DNA from: Chryseosolibacter sp964551035
Lineage (GTDB): Bacteria; Bacteroidota; Bacteroidia; Cytophagales; Cyclobacteriaceae
DNA: 64,000 nt
Assembly (NCBI GenBank): GCA_964551035.1
Contig: CAZKBK010000007.1
Location: 62,001 to 126,000 of the forward strand
Direction: 5' to 3'
The notes under the pieces are model-generated. The model made no database searches. It was not told where the DNA came from and saw nothing but the letters and a program-made list of their open reading frames with translations. A program made the translations under genes and the position numbers. The number at the start of each line of letters is the position of its first letter. The stretch's first letter is position 1. Of the stretch, positions 34,846 through 44,138 are shown piece after piece.

Positions 34846-34882
34846 TAGAGACGATCACAAACTAACAGTTGTAAAAAAATCT

Positions 34883-35770
34883 ATGTACTACACGAAAGAC
34901 ACGGTCCTTTTTTTGAATGGCAAGTTCGTCAAAGCCGTTGACGCACATACCGACCTTTATAGCCAGACCCTGCACTACGGTTTTGGCGTCTTTGAAGGGA
35001 TCCGTGCGTACGAGACGAAGAACGGCGTGAAGTTGTTCAAGGCCATGGAACATTTCCAACGCCTGAAAAGAAGCTGTGAGAGCATTGGCATTCCACTCAA
35101 CCATGATCCTCAAGAGCTGATACGGGTTTCCTATCAGTTGATTGAAAAGAACGAATTGTCCGACGCATACATCCGGCCACTGGTATACTGCGGGCCGAAC
35201 ATGTACCTGACCACGCCCAGGGAAGTCAACCTGATGATCTGCGCGTTCAAGTGGGGCAAATATCACGGGCATAAACCGCTCAAGCTATGTGTCTCCTCCT
35301 TCCAGCGCCCGAATCCGGCGTCCATCAATGTGGAAGCCAAGATCACCGGACACTATGTTAACGGGATCCTGGCGACGACCGACGCCCAGCGGAGGGGTTA
35401 TGATGAAGCGGTACTTCTGGATATGAACGGCAATGTGGCCGCCGCGCCCGCAGCCAATTTCTTTTTGGAGAAAGATGGCGTTTTGATTACGCCACCACTG
35501 GGTCACATTTTTCCAAGTATCACCCGCGAGGTGGTTATGAGCATTTGCAAAGAACTCGATATCGCGGTTCAGGAACGCCACATCAGTCCGCATGAACTTG
35601 AAAACGCCGACAGCGCGTTCCTTTGCGGCACGGCTGTAGAGATCGCCGGGATTGAATCCATCGACGCCCATACGTTTGCCAAGCCCTGGAAGGAGACAAT
35701 CGGCGCGGTGATCCAGGAAGCGTATAAGTGCCAGGTGCTGGAAAAGTCATTCAGCTATGTGATTATTTAG
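34883..35770 (+). CDS. ilvE: branched-chain-amino-acid aminotransferase
   Basis: 295 residues, fold-type IV PLP enzyme. Motifs: SQTLHYGFGVFEGIRAYET near the N-terminus, VEAKITGHYVNGILA with the PLP lysine, and the PLP-phosphate region ITREVVMSICKELDI. It transfers the amino group to or from the 2-oxo acids of Leu, Ile and Val. ATG 34883 follows the terminator and the 16-nt box; the frame runs on upstream through the terminator but cannot be translated from the leader. It is the first structural gene of ilvEDBNCA, under the attenuator. Confidence 0.95.
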   Translation: MYYTKDTVLFLNGKFVKAVDAHTDLYSQTLHYGFGVFEGIRAYETKNGVKLFKAMEHFQRLKRSCESIGIPLNHDPQELIRVSYQLIEKNELSDAYIRPLVYCGPNMYLTTPREVNLMICAFKWGKYHGHKPLKLCVSSFQRPNPASINVEAKITGHYVNGILATTDAQRRGYDEAVLLDMNGNVAAAPAANFFLEKDGVLITPPLGHIFPSITREVVMSICKELDIAVQERHISPHELENADSAFLCGTAVEIAGIESIDAHTFAKPWKETIGAVIQEAYKCQVLEKSFSYVII

Positions 35771-35799
35771 GGATTGGGCATTTAGGCATTGGGCATTGG
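35768..35799. repeat. short degenerate heptamer repeat between ilvE and ilvD
   Basis: Starting at the ilvE stop codon the sequence reads as TAGGGAT, TGGGCAT, TTAGGCAT, TGGGCAT, TGG: units of 7 nt (one of 8) sharing GG and AT. It occupies most of the 41-bp gap. Confidence 0.6.
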
Positions 35800-35811
35800 A
35801 AGTGAACACGG

Positions 35812-37572
35812 ATGAAAGAATCTGAAAAATATACCACAACTGTACCTGAATCTCTCACCAGGGAAACGAATGGGAAGTCCACGGGCGAAAAAGTCGAGGT
35901 CAACAAGTACAGCAAGACGCTGACCCAGGATCCAACCCTTCCCGCCGCGCAGGCCATGCTCTACGGGATTGGCCTGACCGATGACGATCTTAAAAAAGCG
36001 CAAGTGGGAATCGTCAGCACCGGCTACGACGGAAATACGTGCAACATGCATCTTAATCAGCTCGCGCAGGAGGTGAAGGCCGCCGTGTGGGACGATGGCC
36101 TTGTCGGATTGATTTTTCACACGATCGGCGTCAGCGACGGCATGAGCAATGGGACCGAAGGGATGCGGTATTCCCTGGTCAGCAGGGAGGTGATCGCAGA
36201 CTCCATTGAGACGGTCTGCGGCGCGCAATACTACGACGGATTGATCGCCGTCGTTGGCTGCGACAAGAACATGCCAGGCGCACTCATGGCGATGGGAAGG
36301 TTAAACCGCCCTTCGATCATGGTCTATGGCGGCACCATCGCCGGAGGGCACTGGAAAGGACAGGAACTGAACATCATCTCGGCTTTCGAAGCGTTGGGAC
36401 AAAAACTCGCAGGTACCATTACGCCGGAGGATTTCAAAGGCATCGTAAAAAACGCGTGCCCCGGCGCCGGCGCCTGCGGCGGAATGTATACCGCCAACAC
36501 CATGGCATCGGCTATTGAAGCCCTCGGTATGGCGCTTCCGTATTCATCATCCAACCCGGCGTTGAGCAAAGAGAAATCAGCCGAATGCAAACAGGCCGCA
36601 GCGGCCATGCACAACCTCCTCAGGCTGGATATCAAACCGCGCGATATTATGACCCGGCAGGCTTTTGAGAACGCCATTACGGTAGTCATCGCGTTGGGTG
36701 GATCCACAAACGCGGTACTGCACCTGATTGCGATGGCCCGATCGGTCGGCATGGAACTCAACCCCGATGACTTCCAGACGATTTCTGACCGAACGCCGCT
36801 GCTGGCGGATCTCAAGCCGAGCGGAAAATACCTCATGGAAGCGCTCCACAAGATCGGCGGCGTCCCAGCGGTTATGAAATACCTCCTCCAAAAAGGGTTT
36901 CTGCACGGCGATTGCCTGACTGTAACGGGAAAAACCCTTGCCGAAAATCTTCGACATGCGGCAGACCTTGACTTTGCGCACCAGGATATCATTTACCCCC
37001 TGGAAAATCCGCTGAAGAAAACCGGGCACTTGCAGATCCTTTATGGCAATCTCGCCTCGAAAAGCGCCGTGGCCAAAATCACCGGAAAGGAAGGAGAGCG
37101 CTTCACAGGTCCCGCGCGTGTCTTTAACGGTGAATTCGAACTCATCGACGGCATCTCCAAAGGGAAAGTCAAGAACGGCGATGTCGTTGTTATCCGCTAC
37201 GTAGGACCGAAAGGCGCACCGGGAATGCCGGAGATGCTCAAGCCCACCTCCGCCATCATGGGCACCGGACTTGGGAAGTCGGTCGCCCTCATCACTGACG
37301 GCCGTTTCTCAGGGGGAACCCATGGCTTTGTTGTGGGGCACATCACCCCCGAGGCATTCGACGGAGGCCTCATCGCACTGGTGGAAGACGACGACACGAT
37401 TGAAATTGATATTGCCAGACATCAAATCAACCTGCTGGTTGACGAATCGACACTTGCCAACCGAAACGCAGCGTGGAAACGTCCATCGCTGAATGCAAAA
37501 CATGGAATCTTATTGAAATACGCGAAACAAGTTAAAACCGCCGCCGATGGATGCGTTACTGACGAAGACTGA
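35812..37572 (+). CDS. ilvD: dihydroxy-acid dehydratase
   Basis: 586 residues. An iron-sulfur dehydratase of the IlvD/Edd family. The cluster cysteines are seen in GNTCNMH, GCDKNMPG and CPGAGACGGMYTANTMA; DGRFSGGTHGFVVGHI is the conserved C-terminal block. It makes the 2-oxo acid precursors of Val, Leu and Ile. The first 30 residues are a polar extension. Its 3' end overlaps ilvB by 26 bp, which suggests coupled translation. Confidence 0.96.
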   Translation: MKESEKYTTTVPESLTRETNGKSTGEKVEVNKYSKTLTQDPTLPAAQAMLYGIGLTDDDLKKAQVGIVSTGYDGNTCNMHLNQLAQEVKAAVWDDGLVGLIFHTIGVSDGMSNGTEGMRYSLVSREVIADSIETVCGAQYYDGLIAVVGCDKNMPGALMAMGRLNRPSIMVYGGTIAGGHWKGQELNIISAFEALGQKLAGTITPEDFKGIVKNACPGAGACGGMYTANTMASAIEALGMALPYSSSNPALSKEKSAECKQAAAAMHNLLRLDIKPRDIMTRQAFENAITVVIALGGSTNAVLHLIAMARSVGMELNPDDFQTISDRTPLLADLKPSGKYLMEALHKIGGVPAVMKYLLQKGFLHGDCLTVTGKTLAENLRHAADLDFAHQDIIYPLENPLKKTGHLQILYGNLASKSAVAKITGKEGERFTGPARVFNGEFELIDGISKGKVKNGDVVVIRYVGPKGAPGMPEMLKPTSAIMGTGLGKSVALITDGRFSGGTHGFVVGHITPEAFDGGLIALVEDDDTIEIDIARHQINLLVDESTLANRNAAWKRPSLNAKHGILLKYAKQVKTAADGCVTDED

Positions 37573-39304
37573 AACAAACGCCGGTTCACCCGGCACAGCC
37601 AAAAACATATCAGGGTCCGAAGCCTTACTTCGGAGTCTCATCGCGGAAGACGTCGACACCCTGTTTGGCTACCCCGGTGGCGCGATCATGCCCGTTTATG
37701 ACGCGCTCTACCACTACGCCGACAAGCTCACGCACATCCTTGTCCGGCACGAGCAGGGCGCGATCCACGCCGCCCAGGGCTTCGCCCGCGCGTCAAAAAA
37801 GCCGGGCGTGGTTTTCGCAACGTCGGGGCCGGGCGCAACGAACCTGGTAACGGGGCTGGCTGATGCCATGATCGATTCCACCCCCGTGGTCTGCATTACC
37901 GGCCAGGTCTTTGCCCACCTTTTGGGCACCGACGCCTTCCAGGAGATAGACGTGATCAATACCACACTGCCCGTAACCAAATGGAACGTACAGGTGACCG
38001 AGGCGAAAGACATCGCGCCGGCAGTGGCTAAAGCCTTCTACATTGCAACCACTGGCAGGCCCGGTCCCGTCTTGATCGACATCACAAAAAATGCACAGAA
38101 CGAACTGCTCGATTCCTTTGAGTACAGGAAATGCGATCATATCCGAACTTACCGGCCAAAGCCAGAACTTAACGATGCGGAAGTTGCGGCGGCTGCCGCG
38201 CTGATCAACGGTGCCCGGAAGCCCTACATCCTTGCGGGCCAGGGCGTCCTCTTATCAGGCGCATCCGAGGCGCTTTTGGCATTTTCCGAAAAGACCGGCA
38301 TCCCCGTAGCCTGCACGTTACTGGGGCTGGGTTGCTTTCCCACAGATCATTCAAACTACGTCGGGTTTCTCGGAATGCATGGGAACTATGCCCCTAACGT
38401 AAACACCAACGAATGCGACGTCCTGATTGCCGTCGGGATGCGCTTCGACGACCGCGTCACAGGCAACGTGAGCCGGTATGCAAAACAGGCCCGGGTGATC
38501 CACATTGAAATTGACAAGGCGGAGATCGGAAAGATTGTACATACCGACGTCGCGGTGCATGCCGACGCGCGCGAGGCGCTCGTGGCGTTATCGGGTTTGT
38601 GCAAGTCCAACCACCACAAGGAGTGGATTCAGCGCTTCCGTGACTTAAAGGCAGTCGAATACGAAAAAGTTATCCAGCCTGAGTTCAATCCACCGAATAA
38701 ACTCAGCATGGGTGAAGTGATCAACCGGCTCTCCGTCATCACGAAGGGCGAAGCCATCATCGTCACCGATGTTGGCCAACACCAGATGGTCACGTCACGA
38801 TACTACGGTTATAAAAACCCGGATACGAGTATCACTTCGGGGGGAGCCGGCACCATGGGATTTGCCCTTCCTGCGGCTATTGGCGCGAAGACCGCAAGGC
38901 CTGAAAAAGAAGTGATCGCAGTAATCGGTGATGGCGGATATCAAATGACGGTCCAGGAACTGGGCACCATTATGCAATACCATATCAGCGTTAAAATCCT
39001 CGTGCTTAACAATTCATTCCTCGGCATGGTACGGCAGTGGCAGCAGTTGTTCCACAAGAGAAGGTACTCTTTTACCGAAATGATAAATCCCGACTTCGTC
39101 ACGCTGGCGTCCGCCTACGGCATACCGGCGCGCAAAGTGGAGCACCGCGCGGATTTGTCATCAGCGATAGATGAAATGTTGAAGGCGAACGGACCATATT
39201 TCCTCGAAGCCGTCGTCGAAAAAGAGGACAACGTCTTTCCCATGGTCCCGGCCGGCGGCTGCGTCTCGGACGTAATGCTCGCACCCCCCTCCACGGAAGT
39301 TTAA
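37547..39304 (+). CDS. ilvB: acetolactate synthase large (catalytic) subunit
   Basis: 585 residues. A ThDP enzyme with the N-terminal PYR domain (VDTLFGYPGGAIMPVYDAL, catalytic Glu in RHEQGAIHAAQGFARA), a central FAD-binding-like domain, and the C-terminal PP domain with the metal motif GDGGYQMTVQELGTI ending in NN. The pairing with a small ACT subunit and the ilv context indicate the anabolic enzyme. The start lies inside the end of ilvD. It forms acetolactate and acetohydroxybutyrate. Confidence 0.96.
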   Translation: MDALLTKTETNAGSPGTAKNISGSEALLRSLIAEDVDTLFGYPGGAIMPVYDALYHYADKLTHILVRHEQGAIHAAQGFARASKKPGVVFATSGPGATNLVTGLADAMIDSTPVVCITGQVFAHLLGTDAFQEIDVINTTLPVTKWNVQVTEAKDIAPAVAKAFYIATTGRPGPVLIDITKNAQNELLDSFEYRKCDHIRTYRPKPELNDAEVAAAAALINGARKPYILAGQGVLLSGASEALLAFSEKTGIPVACTLLGLGCFPTDHSNYVGFLGMHGNYAPNVNTNECDVLIAVGMRFDDRVTGNVSRYAKQARVIHIEIDKAEIGKIVHTDVAVHADAREALVALSGLCKSNHHKEWIQRFRDLKAVEYEKVIQPEFNPPNKLSMGEVINRLSVITKGEAIIVTDVGQHQMVTSRYYGYKNPDTSITSGGAGTMGFALPAAIGAKTARPEKEVIAVIGDGGYQMTVQELGTIMQYHISVKILVLNNSFLGMVRQWQQLFHKRRYSFTEMINPDFVTLASAYGIPARKVEHRADLSSAIDEMLKANGPYFLEAVVEKEDNVFPMVPAGGCVSDVMLAPPSTEV

Positions 39305-39322
39305 ATGTCAATCTAACCGAAC

Positions 39323-39616
39323 ATGAAAAAGGAATACACATTACACGTTGCGGCCGACAACAACTTTTCGATCCTGAACAGGATTGTCAATGTATTGAAC
39401 CGTCGCCGCGTTCGGATCAAGAAGCTCATTGCCCATGAAAATGACGATGACTTTACCCGCGGTGGCGCCGTGATTCTCATCTATACCACGGCCGACCTGG
39501 TGGAAAAAGTAAAACACCAACTGGAAAAGCTCATTGAAGTCGAATCTGCCATTTACCATGAAGGCAGCGCGATGTATTATGAACTTAGCGAACGAAATAA
39601 CAGGCAGGTGGCGTAG
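39323..39616 (+). CDS. ilvN: acetolactate synthase small subunit, short form
   Basis: 97 residues comprising a single ACT domain (LHVAADNNFSILNRIVNVLNRR). It lacks the C-terminal domain of the roughly 160-residue IlvH type and is similar in size to E. coli IlvN or IlvM. It would bind the catalytic subunit and transmit end-product feedback, if any. It starts 18 bp after ilvB. Whether this short form responds to valine cannot be told from the sequence. Confidence 0.88.
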   Translation: MKKEYTLHVAADNNFSILNRIVNVLNRRRVRIKKLIAHENDDDFTRGGAVILIYTTADLVEKVKHQLEKLIEVESAIYHEGSAMYYELSERNNRQVA

Positions 39617-39623
39617 GTTGGGG

Positions 39624-39658
39624 ATTAGGTGTTAGGTATTAAGTATTAGGTATTAAGA
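39624..39658. repeat. heptamer tandem repeat between ilvN and ilvC
   Basis: Five exact 7-nt steps: ATTAGGT, GTTAGGT, ATTAAGT, ATTAGGT, ATTAAGA. Located in the 58-bp gap between two co-directional operon genes, with no stem-loop. Confidence 0.85.
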
Positions 39659-39674
39659 CAAAACAAATTTTCTT

Positions 39675-40745
39675 ATGGCACAAATCAATTTTGGCGGAGT
39701 CACGGAGGAAGTGGTGACGCGGGAAGAGTTTCCAATGAGCAAAGCGTTAGACCTCCTCAGGAACGAGACGATCGCGATCATCGGCTATGGTGTACAAGGG
39801 CCGGCTCAGGCGCTAAACCTGCGCGACAATGGGTTCAATGTAATCGTCGGTCAGCGCAAGGGGACAAGAACGTGGAGCAAGGCGATTGAACATGGATGGA
39901 TTCCCGGAGAGACGCTGTTTGAGATTGAAGAAGCGGCGTCCCGTGGAACGATCATTGAATTCTTACTTTCCGACGCGGGGCAGATCGCGCTTTGGCCGAC
40001 CATTCAACCACACCTGACCCCGGGAAAGACATTGTATTTCTCGCATGGATTTGCCATCACCTTCAAGGAACAGACTGGTATCATTCCCCCTTCCGGCGTG
40101 GATGTCGTGCTGGCAGCACCGAAGGGATCGGGAACTTCCGTACGAAGGTTGTTCCTCCAGGGCAAGGGCATCAACTCGAGCTATGCCGTATTTCAGGACG
40201 CGTCCGGCCAAGCAAAGCAAAAGGCAATTGCGCTCGGCATTGGCGTGGGCTCTGGATATTTGTTTGAGACGACCTTCAAGAAGGAGGTCTTTTCAGACCT
40301 TACCGGTGAACGTGGCACGTTGATGGGCGCCATCGCAGGGATCTTTGAAGCGCAGTATGAGGTTCTCCGTGCAAACGGCCATTCGCCTTCAGAGGCCTTT
40401 AACGAAACCGTGGAGGAACTCACGCAATCGCTTATGCCCCTCGTTGCAGAAAATGGAATGGACTGGATGTACGCCAACTGTTCTACCACTGCTCAACGTG
40501 GCGCGCTGGATTGGAAAAAGCGATTTAAGGCCGCGACCCTTCCCGTTTTTCAGGAGCTCTACAAGAGCGTCGCATCGGGACAGGAAGCGAAACGCACTAT
40601 CGAAAGCTGCAGCCAGCCCGACTATCGCGAAAAGCTGTCGGAGGAGCTTAAAGAAGTTCGTGAAAGCGAGCTATGGCAAGCCGGTGCCGCCGTTCGCAAG
40701 TTGCGCCCTGAAAAACAGCACGTCGAAGAGAGCATGATCAATTAA
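39675..40745 (+). CDS. ilvC: ketol-acid reductoisomerase
   Basis: 356 residues. Rossmann motif GYGVQGPAQALNLRDNGFN with the specificity loop VGQRKGTRTW near the expected cofactor phosphate site. Catalytic His in YFSHGFAI and the metal-binding SDLTGERGTLMGAIAGIFEAQYE of the knotted domain are present. It converts acetolactate to dihydroxyisovalerate. The length is slightly above the usual class I size; DWMYANCSTTAQRGALDWKK marks the Bacteroidetes-type variant as I recall it. A charged C-terminal tail is present. Confidence 0.94.
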   Translation: MAQINFGGVTEEVVTREEFPMSKALDLLRNETIAIIGYGVQGPAQALNLRDNGFNVIVGQRKGTRTWSKAIEHGWIPGETLFEIEEAASRGTIIEFLLSDAGQIALWPTIQPHLTPGKTLYFSHGFAITFKEQTGIIPPSGVDVVLAAPKGSGTSVRRLFLQGKGINSSYAVFQDASGQAKQKAIALGIGVGSGYLFETTFKKEVFSDLTGERGTLMGAIAGIFEAQYEVLRANGHSPSEAFNETVEELTQSLMPLVAENGMDWMYANCSTTAQRGALDWKKRFKAATLPVFQELYKSVASGQEAKRTIESCSQPDYREKLSEELKEVRESELWQAGAAVRKLRPEKQHVEESMIN

Positions 40746-40771
40746 GCACGGTCGCAAGCCCATTGCCTTCT

Positions 40772-42025
40772 ATGGTAACACAAACAAACGCACTCACGCT
40801 CGACATCAATGCGGCATACTACACGCTGAAGCCGGTTGTATTGAAAACGCCCTTACAATATCACCGCAAGCTGTCCGAGCGCTTCGGGGCGGAAGTCTAC
40901 GTGAAACGCGAAGACCTCCAGGTGGTCAGGTCGTACAAACTTCGGGGCGCGTATAACCTTATTCAAAGTCTAACCAATGCGCAGCGCCGCCGCGGTGTGG
41001 TGTGTGCCAGCGCCGGTAACCATGCGCAGGGCGTAGCCTTCTCCTGCCGGCAACTCGACATCAGGGGCGTGATTTATATGCCTGCGATAACACCGAAACA
41101 AAAGATCAACCAGGTTCGAATGTTTGGCGGCGACCTCATTGAGATTGTTCTTACCGGCGACACCTTCGATGAGTGCCAGGCGCATGCGCTGGAGTTCACG
41201 AAAGCACACGACATGGTGTTCATTCCCCCGTTCGACCATCCGCGCGTGATCGAAGGGCAAGGCACCGTGGGCAAAGAGATCCTGGACGAACTGTCCGGCG
41301 TCGATTTCCTTTTCGTTCCCGTAGGGGGAGGCGGACTGTGTGCGGGCATCAGCGAATATTTCAGATTGTACTCGCCTGCAACGAAGATTATCGGGGCGGA
41401 GCCTGTAGGCGCCCCTTCGATGCACGAAGCCCTAAAAGCGCGCAAGCCAGTCAAGCTCGAAAAAATTCAACGTTTTGTGGACGGCGCGTCCGTTCAGAAA
41501 GTAGGGGATCTCACCTTCGATTTGTGCAAAGACGCCATCACCGACATGCTGCTTGTTCCTGAAGGCAAGGTGAGCTCCACCATCCTGCAACTCTACAATG
41601 AGGATGCGATCGTCGCTGAACCTGCCGGAGCGTTATCCATTGCCGCTCTGGACCTTTATGCCGAACACCTGCGCGGCAAAAAAATCGTGTGCATCCTGAG
41701 CGGAGGCAACAATGACATCGATCGCATGCAGGAGATCAAGGAGCGGTCGCTGCTTTACGAAGGACTGAAACACTACTTTATCGTTCGGTTCGCGCAACGC
41801 CCCGGGGCACTGAAGGAATTTGTCAACTTCATTCTTGGCCCTAACGATGATATCGTCAGGTTTGAATTCATTCAAAAGCACAACAAGGAAAGTGGCCCCG
41901 CGCTGATCGGCATCGAGGTGAAGTCGAAGGAGGAATTTGACGCCCTGATCTCACGAATGGATGATCACAAACTGAACTACACGCTCGTGAATCAAAACGA
42001 AAATCTCTTCGAATACCTCGTTTGA
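40772..42025 (+). CDS. ilvA: threonine dehydratase (biosynthetic)
   Basis: 417 residues. The PLP lysine lies in VVRSYKLRGAYN, the phosphate-binding loop in VPVGGGGLCAG, and ASAGNHAQGVAFSC is the substrate loop. Residues about 330-417 form one ACT-like regulatory domain (YFIVRFAQRPGALKEFVNFIL). It deaminates threonine to 2-oxobutyrate for isoleucine. ATG 40772 is preferred over a TTG three codons earlier. It is the last gene of the ilv operon. The gene converges on the next with 52 bp between stop codons. Confidence 0.94.
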   Translation: MVTQTNALTLDINAAYYTLKPVVLKTPLQYHRKLSERFGAEVYVKREDLQVVRSYKLRGAYNLIQSLTNAQRRRGVVCASAGNHAQGVAFSCRQLDIRGVIYMPAITPKQKINQVRMFGGDLIEIVLTGDTFDECQAHALEFTKAHDMVFIPPFDHPRVIEGQGTVGKEILDELSGVDFLFVPVGGGGLCAGISEYFRLYSPATKIIGAEPVGAPSMHEALKARKPVKLEKIQRFVDGASVQKVGDLTFDLCKDAITDMLLVPEGKVSSTILQLYNEDAIVAEPAGALSIAALDLYAEHLRGKKIVCILSGGNNDIDRMQEIKERSLLYEGLKHYFIVRFAQRPGALKEFVNFILGPNDDIVRFEFIQKHNKESGPALIGIEVKSKEEFDALISRMDDHKLNYTLVNQNENLFEYLV

Positions 42026-42077
42026 GAAAAGAGTACGGATGGATCCGTCCAATCCACCCGCCTCCATTAAGCGAAAT

Positions 42078-42977
42078 TCAGAATTTATGGACAATAAAGC
42101 TGATCGCGCCATTGACGAACAGTCCTTCAAGTGGGCGCATGCCGGCTTCCAGGGTCACGACGGTATTGCCAAAGAAGGGAATCCTCCGTCCTTCGTTCTG
42201 CTCCCGCCAAAAGGGATTTCTGTACCAGCGAAAGCCGGCCCTTGCGCCAAATAACCCACTGAGCTCTTTGCTCGGCCCCTCACCCAGTCCAAACGTTTCC
42301 TGTGTGAGCTTGACCGTTGTAGGCAGGATCATGACATCGACATAAGGACGGAAGATGCTTCCCGCACCAAACTTTGCCGTTTTTCCGTTGAGCGTCCGCT
42401 CAAGTTGAAAAAAATACTGCCGCTGTTTCCCGATGCCGATGTAAACACCTTTGTGAAAGATCGATGCGGGCTTGTAGTCGATCAAAAGGCCATCGTCGTA
42501 GCCAAACCCGGAGTTCCTCAAATAAACGCCGCCGCGGAGGATCATGATCCGTTTAACCGTTCCGGTGATTGGAACATACTTCGTCGTCGCCAGGCGCTTA
42601 TTCGTACCAAAGATATCCTCCTCTTTGTATCCCAGGATGACGTTTACCTTTTTTTCGGCGTTTACAGAATTCAAGCGCAAGTACACGCCACCATCAAAAA
42701 CAAACCCGGTACCTTCGCTTCCAAAACGCACGAGGGGCAAGCGCACCGATCCTTCCGCGGAGATCCTGTCATTCACCTTGTATTCGCCGTTTGCTCCGAT
42801 GACAAACAGCATCGCCCCGTCTATGTTGCTAAAACCCACGTCCACACCATAGAACTCTACAGCAACATGACCTTTCAGTACGGCGTCCGGGTCATCGTGT
42901 GCCTTCTTATAATACTCCTGTGCCGACGCGGAAAGGCAGAGGCTGACCAGGGAAAGAACGATTATTGATCTTCTCAT
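42078..42977 (-). CDS. exported protein of unknown function
   Basis: 299 residues from ATG 42977, giving a signal peptide (MRRSIIVLSLVSLCLSASAQ). The mature protein is rich in alternating strand-like segments (VAVEFYGVDVGFSNIDGAML, GVYLRLNSVNAEKKVNVILG) and ends in VNGAISFIVHKF, a hydrophobic/aromatic C-terminus as in outer-membrane beta barrels. I do not recognise the family. It lies 65 bp after another exported gene on the same strand and may share its transcript. Confidence 0.75.
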   Translation of the reverse strand: MRRSIIVLSLVSLCLSASAQEYYKKAHDDPDAVLKGHVAVEFYGVDVGFSNIDGAMLFVIGANGEYKVNDRISAEGSVRLPLVRFGSEGTGFVFDGGVYLRLNSVNAEKKVNVILGYKEEDIFGTNKRLATTKYVPITGTVKRIMILRGGVYLRNSGFGYDDGLLIDYKPASIFHKGVYIGIGKQRQYFFQLERTLNGKTAKFGAGSIFRPYVDVMILPTTVKLTQETFGLGEGPSKELSGLFGARAGFRWYRNPFWREQNEGRRIPFFGNTVVTLEAGMRPLEGLFVNGAISFIVHKF

Positions 42978-43042
42978 AGGGGTAAGGTTGCGTGAGACCC
43001 GCGCGGGCATTGCCAGCTGATCTCATGCGATTAAAAATAACG

Positions 43043-43978
43043 TCAAAGTTGGGACTTGATGTGAAGGACCAAATCCTTTTGAAGGTTGGAAATAATGTTG
43101 CGTACTTCCTGGACGTAGAGCGCCTCATCGGCATGAATGGCGTATTCCCCTTTCGACGACAAGCCGAGCAGCGATCCATTGAACGACCCTTCCTTCACGA
43201 GGCCTTTGCTCCAATCGTTGTTGCCCCACACAGCCCGTTTAAACGCAATCCAGGCAAAAGATCCCTTTGGATTAACGATCATGATGACGGGCGTGATGCT
43301 GAGTCCGGCCTGCGTTTCAAGCGTATTGCGCGTCATTGTCTTGGATCCTTCGAACGTGGCAAACCGGATCTGATAGCCGATGCTAAGCAGGTTGACGTTT
43401 TCCTTGGTCGACAACTTCTGATAAAAGTTGCCGGAAATTTTCGCCGATGTTAAAAATACGTTCTTTTCGCGCGGACGAAAGATGCTGCGTTCCCTGGTGT
43501 CATAGACCATTGGATCGGTTCCGCCCACCTTGTCGAAGATGACAGTGCCATCCGTCTTTCCGATCATCACATTCTTGCCGTCGGCTTTTCCTTTTGCATA
43601 TTCGCTCTGCAACAGGGCTTCGCCATCGCTGATATTGAATCCGGCCGCTTTCAGTCCGGAAACCAACTCCTTGTGGAGGTCATCGATGAGTGACTGAAGG
43701 GCTTCCTTGCTGACACCCGCCAATGCCGCCTCCGCAAAGGCACTGCCGACACCCTGCTTTTGCATCACACCGGCCTGCGACTTACCTTTCATCAAGGATG
43801 CCTGCATAAAGAAATAGTCGTTGATGAAAATTGGATTGTCCCGAAACGACTTGGCCACCGCACCGGGAAACTTTGTGTCTACTTTGCATTCCTTGATAAA
43901 GTCAAAGTCCGACCAATCGGTTTGCGCGTAAACGTTCATCGCACAAACCGATAATAAAACTAGAAGAATTTTTTTCAT
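43043..43978 (-). CDS. exported protein of unknown function
   Basis: 311 residues from ATG 43978, with a signal peptide (MKKILLVLLSVCAMNVYAQ). The mature part has helical stretches (AFAEAALAGVSKEALQSLIDDLHKEL) and beta segments, including ALYVQEVRNIISNLQKDLVL near the end. The family is not recognised; the sequence suggests a periplasmic or surface lipoprotein-like role, but no lipobox Cys is present. The in-frame extension to 44035 lacks signal-peptide character. Probably co-transcribed with the following exported gene. Confidence 0.75.
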   Translation of the reverse strand: MKKILLVLLSVCAMNVYAQTDWSDFDFIKECKVDTKFPGAVAKSFRDNPIFINDYFFMQASLMKGKSQAGVMQKQGVGSAFAEAALAGVSKEALQSLIDDLHKELVSGLKAAGFNISDGEALLQSEYAKGKADGKNVMIGKTDGTVIFDKVGGTDPMVYDTRERSIFRPREKNVFLTSAKISGNFYQKLSTKENVNLLSIGYQIRFATFEGSKTMTRNTLETQAGLSITPVIMIVNPKGSFAWIAFKRAVWGNNDWSKGLVKEGSFNGSLLGLSSKGEYAIHADEALYVQEVRNIISNLQKDLVLHIKSQL

Positions 43979-44138
43979 GAGCTTTGTATTAATTAAAACC
44001 AACATCTGTTGCAGACATTCGCAACAACGGAACAAAAGTAGAAGGCAGCATGGGGCAGGGATATACCGGCGTGCCAGTATTTTGGCATACCAGCACGGGA
44101 TGAGACTGTACTGTGGAATCAGGGTATGTAGACTACCG

